64,000 nt of DNA. Source: Globodera rostochiensis (lineage: Eukaryota > Nematoda > Chromadorea > Rhabditida > Heteroderidae). The position numbers and the translations under genes were made by a program. The stretch covers positions 1 through 64,000 of the forward strand of contig JAEVLN010000004.1 in the NCBI GenBank assembly GCA_018350325.1, written 5' to 3'. Shown here one piece after another: positions 11,960 through 29,500 of this stretch (position 1 is its first letter; every line of letters starts with the position of its first letter). The notes below the pieces were generated by a model. The model did not search any database, had not been told where the DNA came from, and worked only from the letters and a program-made list of their open reading frames with translations.

Positions 11960-12495
11960 GGACGGTCTTGGACGTGGTTTGATAACGGAGGGAGGAGGCA
12001 GTTTGTCCAGCTCAGTAGGCGATGGCATTGGATAGGAATCGCCATGGCGTTTTGTCAGTTCGTTGAGCATCACCAACTCGGCGTTGCTCGCCGTGAAGCT
12101 GAGCAGACCTTAGAAAATATACATTTTTCGGTTCGCTCGACATATGGCACAAAGAACCGCCCGAGCATTGTGACAAATTCGAATGATTTTTTTTTGTTGA
12201 AAAATTTGGGTTTATAAAAAATTACCCTTTCAAACACTTACGGCCATGGAACGGAGTGTGCTGAATGACATGGGTATGGTTCATTTGTACGTTAATCGCC
12301 CCGTATTTGGCCAATTCGTCAACCTTTGGAATAAAATTGATTTTTAAAAAGACAAAAAGTTCGATAATTGTTTATTCTTCGGCTGACATATTGATGAGCT
12401 CTCCCCATTCATCCAAAAAATATACATTCGAAAGGCATGGAGTTGCTTGAACAAAAGAAAACTCGCTCGCATCGATTGTTAACACCATTTTAAGG
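11960..12495 (-). CDS. Unidentified small gene or gene fragment
   Basis: Minus-strand exon-like segments include MVLTIDASEFSFVQATPCLS with FLDEWGELINMSAEE (about 12490-12370), VDELAKYGAINVQMNHTHV with IQHTPFHG (about 12325-12245), and LLSFTASNAELVMLNELTKR with HGDSYPMPSPTELDKLP (about 12115-11995). Codon-like composition and AG/GT borders suggest these were or are exons. The first segment ends in a stop before any good donor, so the gene may be broken. I do not recognise the family. A short similar piece (GGAGGCAATTTGTCGAG) reappears at about 13030. Confidence 0.35.
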
Positions 12496-13257
12496 AGGGG
12501 GGGGGGGACATGGGATGGCATGCCACTGTCCGTCGGCGCATAGACCTAGGCAGACCTTTTTTGTATCTATGTAAATCAAAACCATGAGCAGTTTGGTCGG
12601 CGTTTGCGCCACTGTCGAGGCCGAAGACGTATACTCGTACTCGCTGAAAAAGAACCGAATAGATAATTCCGAAAAAAATCGTTGTTTTTTCTCACTGGGT
12701 GTTCGGCATGTCACGGAAGCTGACCCGACGCTTCAGCGGATTGATAGCAGTGAGAACGGACCGGGTGTCATTTGCACTGGGACGAGTGTCATTTCCGCTG
12801 GGACCATTCATTTTTAGAAGAATTCTAACAACAAAATATGTAAAATTCCGAATCCGACACCATTTTCGACCCGATTTCGAATTTCCCGGACCCAAATTTG
12901 TTGGCAAAATACAGTAAGGAAGCGACGAGAACGACAACAAAGCAGAAGAGAAGATTAACTAAGGAAATAGGGGTTTTTTCTAAATCAAAAATAGGGGGAG
13001 GTGACTCTGCCTATCGTTGGATAAAAACGGGGGAGGCAATTTGTCGAGTTCAGCAGGCGATGAGATTGAATTTGGCCGGACCCAAAAGATTATATGCCCT
13101 TTGGTCTTCGATCCCTTTTCTCAAAATCCATAATTTGGGACTCCATTTATTACAATTAACAGAGAAATGACAATTGAATGACCAGAGGAAGAGAATACAT
13201 ATAACAACAGCATGAGATTTCTATATTAACAAATCCGTCGTCTTCTGCTGCTGCTGC

Positions 13258-13793
13258 TCAACGCCTTTTGTTAAACACCCGCTTGGGCAGAACTTCTGCC
13301 TGGATGTGCGGCAACACACCGCCCTGAGAAATGATCACACCAGAGAAAAGCTGAAAATGAACAAAAACAATTTTCTAACAAGTCCAACGTTTGTAAGTTC
13401 ACCGACCGTGCTCAACTCCTCATCGTTACGGATTGCCAACTGCAAATGGCGGGGGTTGACCCGCTTCTTGTTGTTGTCCTGTGCGGTCTTGCCGGCCAAC
13501 TCGACCACTTCGGCCACGAGGTACTCCAGCACCGCAGCCAGATAGACGGGCGCTGGCTCCCACACGATCGGCGAATTTTCCTGAAATTTGGGGAAAAACT
13601 GAAGAATATCATCAACGGATTTGAATTTCTAAAATTGCTTTTTTCAAGATTTTGCAATTTTCACATTGTGCGCTTTTGCCTTACCTTTACGCAGCAAACG
13701 ATGAATACGCCCGACGGGGAATATAACTTCGGCACGTGAAGAACGCGAGTGTCCGCCTTTCTTCGCTTTGACTCGCTTATTGCGTCCAGACAT
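13258..13793 (-). CDS. Histone H2A, carrying an apparent 2-bp frameshift
   Basis: Exon 1 (13793-13685) encodes [20 protein letters not shown] and [13 protein letters not shown]. Exon 2 starts at 13580. Spliced in phase it reads [11 protein letters not shown], the expected loop 1 region, but the following [20 protein letters not shown] and [17 protein letters not shown] are in a different frame. Restoring two bases near 13550 (GC within AGCGCC) would reconnect them. Exon 3 (about 13350-13258) gives [20 protein letters not shown] and ends FNKRR. The acidic-patch helix and docking segment are present. No histone stem-loop follows. A TATA-like TATTTAAA lies at about 13884-13877. It is either a recent pseudogene or an assembly error. 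Confidence 0.85.
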
Positions 13794-14060
13794 TTTGTTG
13801 TTGAATCGAGAAGAGCACAGAAGAAAATTTGTTGCGTTTGTCAGCCAGAGACTGTGAGCAAATTGAAAAATTGGAAGTTTAAATACAAAAAATTGGCATA
13901 GAAATTCGAATTGTTAGACACACATTTCTCTCGCTGTCTGTCACACTGCACATTTCACTGCCTCTCTCATCTTTTACTCTAGTCTCTTTTCCTCTCTATT
14001 TCCTCCACTATTTCCACACTTTTGTCGTTATCTCTTGCACTCGTTTGCACCCCATACAAA
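13794..14060 (-). promoter_or_regulatory. H2A upstream region
   Basis: On the minus strand this contains TATTTAAAC (about 13884-13876). Farther upstream the plus strand has a long CT-rich tract (TCTCTCGCTGTCTGTCACAC and TCTTTTCCTCTCTATTTCC). The block recurs at 35.46-35.86 kb and in part at 16.53-16.67 kb, which is why its limits can be seen. Confidence 0.45.
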
Positions 14061-14387
14061 AAAGTATTGACAATTTCCTTAAAGCAACGACGAAACAAAT
14101 TTGGTATCAATCGAAAGCTTTTGTTGGATAGATTTTATATTCAAATCAACAAGGTAATTAAATCCTTTTCAAAAAAGTTATAATCGAACCACAAAACATA
14201 GGTTTTCGCTCTTTTTAAACCATAACTTTTTAAAGATTTAAATGATCGTTTAGTCCCTGCTAGATAATAGCTTCTAAACCGAATGGTACCCAATTTGTTT
14301 CGTTTGGATAGTTCCAAGAAAAGTTATGGCACTTCAAATGTCCCTGGGGCCCAAACGGCGGGGCCCAAACGACCCACACTCTTATGC

Positions 14388-14760
14388 GGATTGTCAGGCA
14401 ATTGTGTTCCTCAACCGAATTTGTTTTAGGATTTTTATTTGTACCTTTCGCATTGTCAGATATGAAGGCTTCAGCTTGTCCACAAAGTATTAAATTTGGC
14501 AATTACAATTTTGTTCCAATTGATGAAAAAATTACATTTCCCGTCTTCCGATGCTGCAACAGAGTGCATGGCGCCTCGAATTTAGGTAGCCATGTCAATC
14601 TAATCTAATGGAAGCTTTTTCTTTCTTTCCTTTATGATTTATGCGTTTTCTTTCATTAACTATTAAAAAAAGAATTGGACAATAAAAGAGTTTTGGTTTG
14701 AGTTCCTCTCGTTTTCCCCCTATTTTGGTGTTCAAATGGGTGCATATCTAAAATATTTAC
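14388..14760 (+). repeat. Dispersed repeat, copy 1 (related at 16803-17192 and 37301-37400)
   Basis: About 375 bp starting GGATTGTCAGGCAATTGTG and closely matching 16803-17192. An inner frame starts MKASACPQSIKFGNY and contains ITFPVFRCCNRVHG. Most differences between the two long copies in that frame change the amino acid (N/T, K/N, V/F), which argues against coding constraint. A third, shorter copy lies upstream of TAF10. Confidence 0.85.
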
Positions 14761-14949
14761 GTTTCCTAGAAAAATTTTTGCTAATTTCAATATCCATCCT
14801 TTGAGAATTTTTGGGAACGCCACCGACAATATCATTCAACAACTGCATCACCCACCACACCCAACTCGCTACTTTGACCGGACTCGCTAATTTTATTGGC
14901 AAAATTTGCTGTTTCAACAGCACTGAGCGCATCAAATTTATACGTACAA

Positions 14950-15092
14950 ACAAAACAAATTAATTTCATGTCACTTTCGTCCATTTGCACATTTGTGGCC
15001 CTAAAGAGGGCCGTTTGGGTTAATTTTGTGGAAGATTCGCTTCACCGCCAGCGTCTCATTTTGACGAGGTGTACTTCGTCCCCTCGGAGACT
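14950..15092 (-). pseudogene. Inverted partial duplicate of the H2B 3' end
   Basis: The sequence is the reverse complement of about 11440-11585: the last H2B codons with a small internal deletion (14 bp around GGCAGTGAC), the stop codon, the 3' UTR, the complete stem-loop GGCCCTAAAGAGGGCC (at about 14998-15013) and about 50 bp beyond. There is no promoter or upstream exon, so it cannot encode H2B. It ends at a CTTACAAAACCAAAAAAATT segment that also occurs at about 37270. Confidence 0.9.
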
Positions 15093-15476
15093 TACAAAAC
15101 CAAAAAAATTGGACACTGACATCACGATTATCCTCGACAAATTTCGTTACACAAGCTAACAGAACCCCCAGAGGAACTACTTTCACTTTCAAACGCAGCT
15201 TATTCTCCTTTAGCAGACCTCAATGTTGCGGGAAAGGGTTTTGTATTTGTCGATTGATTGTATTGTTCACAGAATATTTATACAACAATTGATTGTACAC
15301 AACACATGTAAATGGGGTTTACAATATGACTAGTTAAATGATCAATTAATGGAAATGAGATTGAGTAATAGACGTCACACCAGATTCATTACGAAAGAAT
15401 CATCACAACACATCGGGTCCTGTCCAATGTATGAACCAATTGTCACACTCAACGCGTCCTTTACGGGCTGGCTTTG

Positions 15477-16222
15477 TTACTCCTGCTGCTGTTCCTCCTG
15501 TTCAAACGTTTCATTTGACAGCTTCACGCATTGACGCAGCCTCTCATTGTACCTCTCCGGTTCGTTGCGATACATCACCTAAAAAGGGAATATTGTTTCA
15601 TAAGGATTTATTGTCTACAGCACGTACACTGGCTGCAACGTTGGCTGGACTTTCAAAATTCGGCTCTGCCAGCATTGATTGGACGGAGATGACAATGGAC
15701 TCCACCGTGTGAATGGACTGCCAACGTTCTGACGCACTCTCTACGCCAAAAGGGTCCGCGCCCGGCGCGTGAAGAATGCTGATGCACACAAATCCAATTT
15801 CGCTAACTAAATGTGGGAGAGGGGAAACTGTTGTGAACTTTCATAACCAAAAAATGTGCGTTCAAACCAACCGTTAGGGTGAAAAACATCAGTAAGGAAT
15901 CGCATCGTCGGCGGATGTCGCGGGTAAGATCTCGGGAAGTCCAGTTGGGCCATGAACGTGCCGCCTTCGCTAAAAATGAAAGTTGGGGAAATAAGCGAAT
16001 TCATCAGAACAAACAAACAAACTCACTAAGGCGTATCAGGCGGACCAAACACGACCAGAAGCCACTTGTAAATCTGAAAATGAATGGAATCATTAGCAGA
16101 GTCCAAGCAACAGTCGGTCATTCAAAGCTAACATTGTTGCCAACGAGTCCTCGGACAGCAAATCCATCAGTCGGGTGCTCGCGGAGTTCATTCAGTTGAG
16201 ACATCAGCCGTGAAGCGGCCAT
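15477..16222 (-). CDS. ubc-7: Ubiquitin-conjugating enzyme E2, UBE2G/UBC-7 type
   Basis: Five exons. The start MAASRLMSQLNELREHPTDG is followed by FAVRGLVGNN, an exon IYKWLLVVFGPPDTP, then EGGTFMAQLDFPRSYPRHPP and FLTDVFHPN. The active-site exon reads GFVCISILHAPGADPFG with the catalytic Cys at about 15796. It includes the acidic loop after the catalytic site that marks the UBE2G/R class and continues ERWQSIHTVESIVISVQSML. The last exon reads YRNEPERYNERLRQCVKL and ends EEQQQE. Length (about 165-170 residues) fits UBE2G. It transfers ubiquitin from E1 to E3s, in relatives mainly for ER-associated degradation and K48 chains. The HPN motif is intact and no frameshift is seen. Confidence 0.92.
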
Positions 16223-16529
16223 TGGTGGAACTCACACAAATGGGGGCACAGACAGACGAGTTGCGGGCAGCTGAAAATAGAAAAAAAATTGAATAGAAAT
16301 TTAAAAAAAAATCTAATTCATACCACAATGAGATTATGTAGCAAGTGGAAATAGAGTGAATTGACAATGTGCGTAAATTTTTTCATTTTATAGTCAATCT
16401 TAGCTGAAACCGTGCACTAGGTTTGTGTTTTGTGAAGACGATGCGCCAAGAGGTTGAGGAGTGAAGAAGGTTAGACACGAAAAATGAAAGAAATAGTGTG
16501 GAAAGTAAAGAGACTTTTGACAGATAGGC

Positions 16530-16760
16530 ATTTCTTTCGCTGTCTGTCACACTGTACATTTACTCTCGTCTCTTTTCCTCTTTATTTCCTCCACTATTTC
16601 CACAGTTTTGTCGTTATCCCCCATACAAAAAAGTATTCACCAATTCCCTAAAACAACGACCATTCACCGGCCGGTTGAATTACGTTCAGCTCCGGTTGAC
16701 TGGGGTTCGGTGCCCGCAGACTTAATTTTTGGAAAGCGGTCGGGGACCCCCGACCGCGCA
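16530..16760. repeat. Partial copy of the H2A promoter block and following palindrome
   Basis: TTTCTTTCGCTGTCTGTCAC through CCATACAAAAAAGTATT matches 13920-14075 and 35665-35840. It then shares GGAAAGCGGTCGGGGA, a GC-rich near-palindrome (CGGTCGGGG...CCCCGACCG), with about 35925-35960. Confidence 0.85.
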
Positions 16761-16802
16761 AATAAGCCCTGGCGTTATACGAATTGTCAGGCCGGACATT
16801 AT

Positions 16803-17192
16803 GTGGATTGTCAGGCAATTGTGTTCCTCAACCGAATTTGTTTAAGTATTTTTATTTGTACCTCCTTTCTCATTGTCAGATGAAGGCTTCGGCTTGTCCA
16901 CAAAGTATTAAATTTGGCAACTACACTTTTGTTCCAATTGATGAAAATATTACATTTCCCGTCTTCCGATGCTGCAACAGAGTGCATGGCGCCTCGAATT
17001 TAGGTAGCCATTTCAATCTAATCTAATGGAAGCTTTTTCTTTCTTTCCTTTATGAATTTATGCGTTTTCTTTCATTAACCATTAAAAACGAATTGGACAA
17101 TAAAAGAGTTTTGGTTTGAGTTCCTCTCGTTTCCCTCTCCCCCCCTCCCTCCCCCATGGTGTTCAAATAGGTGCATATCTAAAATATTTACT
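16803..17192 (+). repeat. Dispersed repeat, copy 2
   Basis: Close match to 14388-14760, including the MKASACPQSIKFGNY frame and the trailing TTTTGGTTTGAGTTCCTCTC. It lies immediately upstream of the RecQ exon cluster. Confidence 0.85.
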
Positions 17193-17350
17193 TTTCTTTG
17201 AGTTGTTTTTTTGTTAAAAAAAAGAAATTGAGCCAGAAATCAATAGAATAGAGCGCATCTTGGGTCCGGCGTTAAAATTTTTTGAAGAAAACGGGTTTTT
17301 TCTTTTCATAAAATTTGGTTGATGCGACATAAACAATTGCTAATTTTTAG

Positions 17351-22739
<5,389 letters not shown>

Positions 22740-23505
22740 TCTCCGCGTAGACGAATGGGGGCGGGGGATGGACAGAGGAGACACTTTTTCATTTGATCTG
22801 ATCAGATGATCGGTTCTTTCTGTTCTCGCTTTTTTTTTCTTGTCTGATCAGATTTTTATCCCTATTTTTGCATATTTATTGTTTGTCTTCTCTACGGTCT
22901 CTTTTCACACGTTGTACGCTGTTTGTTCTCTTTCACCTCTCCCTCTCTTAAATGTTGTTGTTGTTGTTGTACAGTGTACGTGACGATGCCCCCCACATTT
23001 ACCGCGACAGCGCCTATACAGTATTCCCATTCACTTTTTTTTTAACATAATGTTTGTTTGATGAATGGATGTGATGCCAATGCCAACGATGCTTGTAAAT
23101 TTTGAAACCTCATTTTTGATTAAAACTTAATGTGCGCATTTTTATTCTTGTCAATTTGTTGCATGTATTATATATGGGCTTTCATGGAGTTTTTGCTTCA
23201 GTCCCATCAAATTTTTTTATTTTGTTTTTTTTTTTGCCGATGTTGTTTATGAGATCGGACACGCAAAATTGGAGTTTTTTTGCGCAAAAATGCGGCAGAA
23301 TTGGCAAATTTTCTGGGACAAAAAAATCTGGGGTGAAATGGGACCAAAATATGCCGAGGTTTCTTCACCGTGCCAAAATTTGCCGATTTGGGCCAGGAAA
23401 TGCCCCGCCGCGACGCCAAAGAAGTGGTCCGATCTTTTGTTTGGCAATTATTGTGTGTCCCCGCCCGGCTGATCACTGATCAATTTTTTTTCCAAATAGC
23501 GCAAA
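22740..23505. other. Intergenic between RecQ and separase
   Basis: This holds T-rich and GATCA-containing DNA (for example TTTGATCTGATCAGATGATC at about 22793) and CT-rich stretches. Open frames on both strands at 23.2-23.45 kb show no family resemblance. It presumably contains the RecQ 3' end and separase promoter. Confidence 0.5.
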
Positions 23506-26500
23506 ATGGCCTCTGCTGCTTCAACTGCCCCGATCACGCAGACGGCGGCCTTCAAAAAGTGCAGACGGATGATCAGCATTTACATTGTGTCGTTGGCACG
23601 GGTTCAAGATGAGGTGGATTGGGGGGGGGGTGGGCCGTGAAGAATTGAATTTTAGAAGGAAAAAATTCGATTCAAGAGATGATTTGGTACTAATTTTTGT
23701 GTACCATTTTTGCCACCTTTGAGTTTTTATTTTAATTCCTCTCCTGGTTTGTGCGCAGATGTTCGCCGAGTACGGGGAGTCGGACAGCGCCCGGCAGTTT
23801 TTTGACGACGACTTCTACGACCCAACGTCGCTTGAGTGCCACCAACGGTTGTGCGCTCAGTTCGCCAAATGTCACACAAAAGCGATGGCGCCAGACGTCG
23901 AGGTGGGCTCAATGCTCAATTGGTGTTGCACCCCGACTACCCTGACCCCCCCCCCCCCCATCACCCCGACATGAGGGTCCATTCCCCGAAACCCAATTTT
24001 ACGGTGTGCCGTTCCCGACGGCCACCGAATATGCCGTCCCTGACGAGGGGTCGGCGTGCAATCACTGACTGTTTAGCATCAGTTTACGATCACGGCGACC
24101 TTTAATGTCTCAAAAGAGGGCTAATTTTTTTTAGCCTACCAATCGCAAAAATTTACTAAACAAATTTTACATTTCAAAATTTTTGTTTTCGATTCAAACA
24201 AATTGCGCATTTTTCTTAAGGAACTGATCACCGCCTGGCGGAACATTGTCTCCTCATCCGCCGTAACCACTGGTCGGCTTGACGGTCCGTCAATGGACGC
24301 GTGCGTCATCCTCATCAAGTACATCATCAGCTTTTGTCTGCTCGAGGCCAGGGTGTGTTGAGTTCGCGCGAGAATTTCAATTAAAAAAAATTGAAAATTT
24401 TTTTTAAAAAAGTTTTTACGAAGCATTGGAATGCCTATGCGAGTTGGTGCTCTTCGCGAAGGGTGCCGACTTTTCCGCATGGCTTTTGGCCGTTCTGTGG
24501 ACAATTCGGCTTGAAGAATGGACCATTCTGGAGCGCATTTTGGTCCGGGAAGATTTTGACAAACATTTTGGTGATGCTCGAGAACTAAAATTTACCAAGA
24601 CTGTCGACGACCCTTGACCCTGAAACCTCCAAAAAACCCGAGAATTTTCGAGACTCTCGAGCATCGGGGGTTTTGTATGATATTCGGCGAACCCCCAGGA
24701 ATCCGATGACGACAACAAAAAAGTTTCACCCCTTTTTATGAAGGCTGCCGAACGAGCTGCTTGTGCTAGACGTCCGTCGCTGTCCGAAAGCTATTGTCTG
24801 GTGATGCACTGTGCCCGACTGATCCAGCGGCTGCACAGCTCGCAAAACGCCACCGAGCAGCACCAGTGTGCAGCGGAAGCCACAACACTGCTACACAAGC
24901 TCAGCGCGGACAGCGCCAAGCGCACCTTTTTGAGCATGCAGGCGCGCGTGCTGCTGCGCGCCCTGCTGACAAGGGCAAGCCGAGTGCCGAAGGCTGACCT
25001 GCAGAAGGTTTTATGCCAGCCGTACTCCCCGCCGTCGTCGGGACGGCGCGAAGAGCAGAACCAAACATTTATAATGCCATTTTTTTAGGTGGATGACCCG
25101 CTTGTAAACCGGGAGCTGGAGTTGGGATCTCTTCGCGGCATATTGAACTCCCGGCATCCGGAATTTTTCCAATCCGACCGTTCCTCAAGCATCCGAACAA
25201 AAGTGACGAATGCGGATGAATTTAGTGCGAAAATTTCAACAAAAAAATAAATGCAGATTTTTGCAAAATGTTTTTTTTAAGTGCGTCTTTGCTCCGCCTT
25301 CGCCGAGTATCAGGAGGCTGCACACATTTACACCTGGGAACTGCTTGAAGTCGGTCAAATTCGTGAAGCGGAGGCCACCAGCATTACGTTTTGGCGCGAC
25401 AATTTGGCGTTCGGCGTGCCCTTTTGGTCCGGGTTTTATTTTTTAAAAGTTAATCTTATATTTATTTTTGTTCTTAATTGATGTTAATTCCGAATTTAGC
25501 AATAAAATTTCTAGACCCTTTCAATTGTTTGGCACATTTTTCGTGGCATTTTGGGTGATTTTTTCACGGGGGCATTTAGTCTCGTCAAAGCCGATTTTTG
25601 CACACATGGCTTTTGTTTCCAGGACGCTTCGCCCGTTGGCGCAACTCTTTCACATTAAATCGTTGACCGGCATCGAGTCGTTGGACGGCTACGCAAATTG
25701 TCTGAACGCTTTGCTGACGCCGTTGACCGCCTCGCGCACTCGATACCTGCACACGCCGAGGAAGCCAATCCGGTCAGTGTTATAGTATAGTATAGTAATT
25801 GTTGCCAGAAAACAAAAAATAAAAATGTTTCAGATTTGATCACAGACTATCAAAAAGTCTCAACCAAATCCAATTGGAATTACATATTTCAGGCCTTCGT
25901 CCTATCGTCGCGGTTCCGCCGTGGACGACTCCTTTGAGCGGCGCCTCATGACCAGCACAATGGACGCCGGCGGTTCACTGGACGCCTTGCTGGCGCTGGA
26001 GCTGTCCTCCGTTAATTTGCACCAGGATGATGAAGAAGAGCGAAAGTGAGTCAGTCCACTCCAGCAGTTCAGTCAGTCCAATCGTTTAACTTCAAAATTG
26101 CTAAGACTGGACTACCGGTACATTTTCCACCACCCCCTACTTGGTTGTGTACAAATTGGGCTCCATTTTTTAGTCCGGACAAAATTTGGTACATGTTCGG
26201 ACTCTAATTTTTATTTATTTTTAATGCAAATTTTGTGTTGTCTTAAATCAGACTTTTTTTTGGGAGGCCGATGAATTCGACAAATCTTTCACGGCACGGC
26301 ATTTTTTACTCGGTGATGTCCTCCTTTTTTTTTTTGAAAAATCGAATTTTTAAAGCGTTTCCATTGGACTGAACAAAAAGTTTGATGATTATAAAATTTG
26401 CTTTTGCTGTTAACAGTCGTCAATTTCGCCTCGAGGCGCATGTGACCGACTGCGTGTGCGCCTTCTGCACCGCCTCGGGCAACAACTGGCTGTTCGCGCA

Positions 26501-29500
26501 ACAGTGCCATTGGGTGTCCCTTTTGTTTGGCAGATATTTGCCTGACAAATTTGCACAATTTCGACACCGAATGCAAGCACTTCGAGAAGAAAAAGTGCGT
26601 GCGTGTGTTTTTCCGCTTTACAGAAATTGTCCCCAAATGTCTTTAAAAATAATTAAAACTCGCTAAAAAATTAAGAGAAATTTTATACCACATTTTCCCA
26701 ACTAAAAATTTCGGTAATTTTAAGTCGATAATTTTTTGCTGCAATTCGTTTCAAACCGGACAATTTGATAGGCTTAAGGCTTAGGAGATTTTCCGGTTTT
26801 GGGGACAGGCCCTAATATTTTTGTTGTTGTTGTGATTTAATTTAAACATCCTTTTTTGAGGCTCGTCCCCTGCGCAACCGGGTGCTGCAGTTGGTGTTTC
26901 TGCACAGCGTGTTCAGCGAGGAATTCTATAAAAATGATTTGGGCCCGCCTAAACGGAAGCGCGGGCGACAGCCGACGAAACGAATGTTGGCCAACGTAAA
27001 GGAGGACGTATGCTGCGTCGTTGTGCGCTGACTAAAATGATTATTTTATTTATTTTTTAAAGAACAATTCGTCCGAGAAAGAGAACATGGTCGATGAGAG
27101 CAGCAAAGAAATGTTCAGGCTGGCCAAGGTGGGCGGTCGCGAGCTGTACACACCTCTACAATATTTGACCCTTTTTGTTTGCATAAAGAGAACATTAGAA
27201 ATTGAGCCATTTACATTGATCATTTTATTAACATTTAAAAATACATTTGTTTGTTCCCCTTATCCAGCTCCAATCATCCATACACCACAGCGATGACTTG
27301 TTCGTCCGCACATGCTCCCGGTTGTTGGTGACACGGTGGACTGAGTTGGGCAGCGTTGACGAGTGCAAGGCCCACATACGCGAGCCATTTGAGGTTGGCC
27401 CTGTTGTTGTGTACCGGATGTTTGGACGTTTTGAGTCTGGGATTCAGTCCGGAATCCGGGGACGAGCTGATCCTCACCGACATAAACGGGTGTCTTCCGT
27501 TTCGTTCCGTTTAGTTACCTATTTATGTAAATTGTAATCATTTAAATATATATTTTTTTGTTGCAATTTTTAGCTTTGCAAACAGTCGCCGTTGACACTG
27601 CGCGCCCATTGGCTTCTGCTCAAGCATTTAGCGCGCAAATGCTCCTCCAGTACAGCGCGAATGGACTTGTTGAAGTCCGCCTACGAGGACCAGAAGAACT
27701 ACGGGCATTTGATGTTTTCGTAATGAACACACAAAATAAAATTATGATGATTGATTAATTTACTAATTATGATGATGATTAATTCATCGTTCCCCCCCCC
27801 CCCCATTTGTTTAAGCGAATGGCGTCGTCGTAACTGTTTCTTTCTTGCTCGTTGCTTTGGTGCCCAGCAGCTCAGCCAATGGCATCGGGCGCTGTATTTG
27901 CTGGAGGCCGGCATGCCTGCCCTGCGGCAATTGGCGCGGACCAGCGCGCACAAAAAGCAGCTGAAACAGCAGCAGCATCGGCAACAATATTGGACGGATT
28001 CTTCAACAGAAGAGTGTGTGGGGGGGGGGCGGTAACACGTTTTGCCAACTGTACATTTTGCCAACTTCACGTTTTTTGGATGATGATTAGAATATAATTT
28101 TTTTTTTGATTTCCTCTCTTACAAAAATATGGGGTTTATTCTTTTTTTTTTGTAAAAAAAATATATCTAATTCCAGGCAGTTGTCCATGGCCGCAACAAC
28201 ATCAACGCAGAGACAACTAACCAACACATTCATTTTTGACAATTCCGCGCACTTTCAGGCCCGCATTGGGCGTCTGCCAGAAAGTTGTGAAATATTTTTA
28301 TTTTGTTTAAAATCTAATCTCAAAACATTTTTGCCCCGTTGAAGACCTCACCCTCGTCAACCTGACGTTGGAGGAGGACGGCATGCTGACGTTGACCAGA
28401 TGCAATGCTGCGCATGAGCCAATTGTGGTGCCAATTTGTCGGTTGAAGAAGGTGTGGAGGTGGTGGGGGTGGTTGGTGGACAGAAAATTGGGAAAAAACT
28501 CGAAACAAAATTTTTTTTTCAGCCCGACCCGGTGCTTGAACGAATGCGCGAGCTGTTGATGGCCAGCGACGAGTCGGTGAGAACGACCGGCACCGACTCC
28601 GTGCAGTTTTGGGTAATGCGAAAGCAATTGGACAAGGAAATGGAGGTACGTACGTACACGTACACATGATGATTAAGTCAGTGTACTTAAATGGATCAGG
28701 AGGGGAGGGAGGGGGGAGGGGAATCCGATTCGATTGCTTCTGAAGTTGAACGAATTCGGATGGCTTCCATTGGCTGGTTCATCTACCCATTTTTCGAGTC
28801 CATGATTCTTTTTCATCAACTCTTTGACAGTTGTTTTTCATTTGCTAACATAAACAGATAAGCTAAATGCCACCAGGGATGCACCGGCGGGTCGGGAAGA
28901 CCCCGGGGGGGGGGGGGTTTGGGTCATCCGGATTTAGATACTTAATACACTGTTGAGCATTACAAATTTTCTTTAGATCAGCTACCGCTAGGGATTTTTT
29001 TTGTCGTTTGTAAAATTTAGCGAAAATGCAAAATTATTTTGTTTTTTTTGCAGACACTTCATCGACTTCTTCCAGTCCAGTTGGTTCTCAGCGTCCGCGC
29101 CCCCTTCTGCTGCCGCTGCCGTTGAACACAGAAAATGCACTGGCGCGACATTTGGGCGAGCTGACACGCTTGGAGCGCACTTTTGTCGCTGAACACGGCA
29201 ATGGCAACAGCGTCCGCTTTGGTGGGTGCTGCGTGCTATAAAAACAAATAATAATTTTTAAAATTTATTTATAATTTAAAATAGCCCCAGAGGGGATCTG
29301 AACCGGAATTGAATTCCCCGTCGGCGGTTTCAGACTCTTGCGCGTCTGTTGCCTTTTGTGGAGACGTTGGACGAGTGGTTGGCGCTGGGCAAATTGCTGC
29401 ACATGAACGACAAACATCATCACCAGACCGGCGGCGGCGGCCTGAACAATGTGGATGATGCTGAAACAACAATGACGAAGGTCGTCCGTCAGTCGAAATT

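Noticed and set aside
12584..12817. Plus-strand frame MSSLVGVCATVEAEDVYS...
   Set aside because: Good composition but no family match, no supported splice partners, and it overlaps the region next to a possibly broken minus-strand gene; left unannotated.
22740..23505. RecQ and separase as a trans-spliced operon
   Set aside because: The 767-bp gap is longer than usual for nematode operons (about 100-300 bp) and no spliced-leader evidence can be seen in DNA alone.
23132..23612. Overlapping frames on both strands before separase
   Set aside because: They overlap each other, lack splice continuation and resemble no family; the conserved separase frame starts at 23506.
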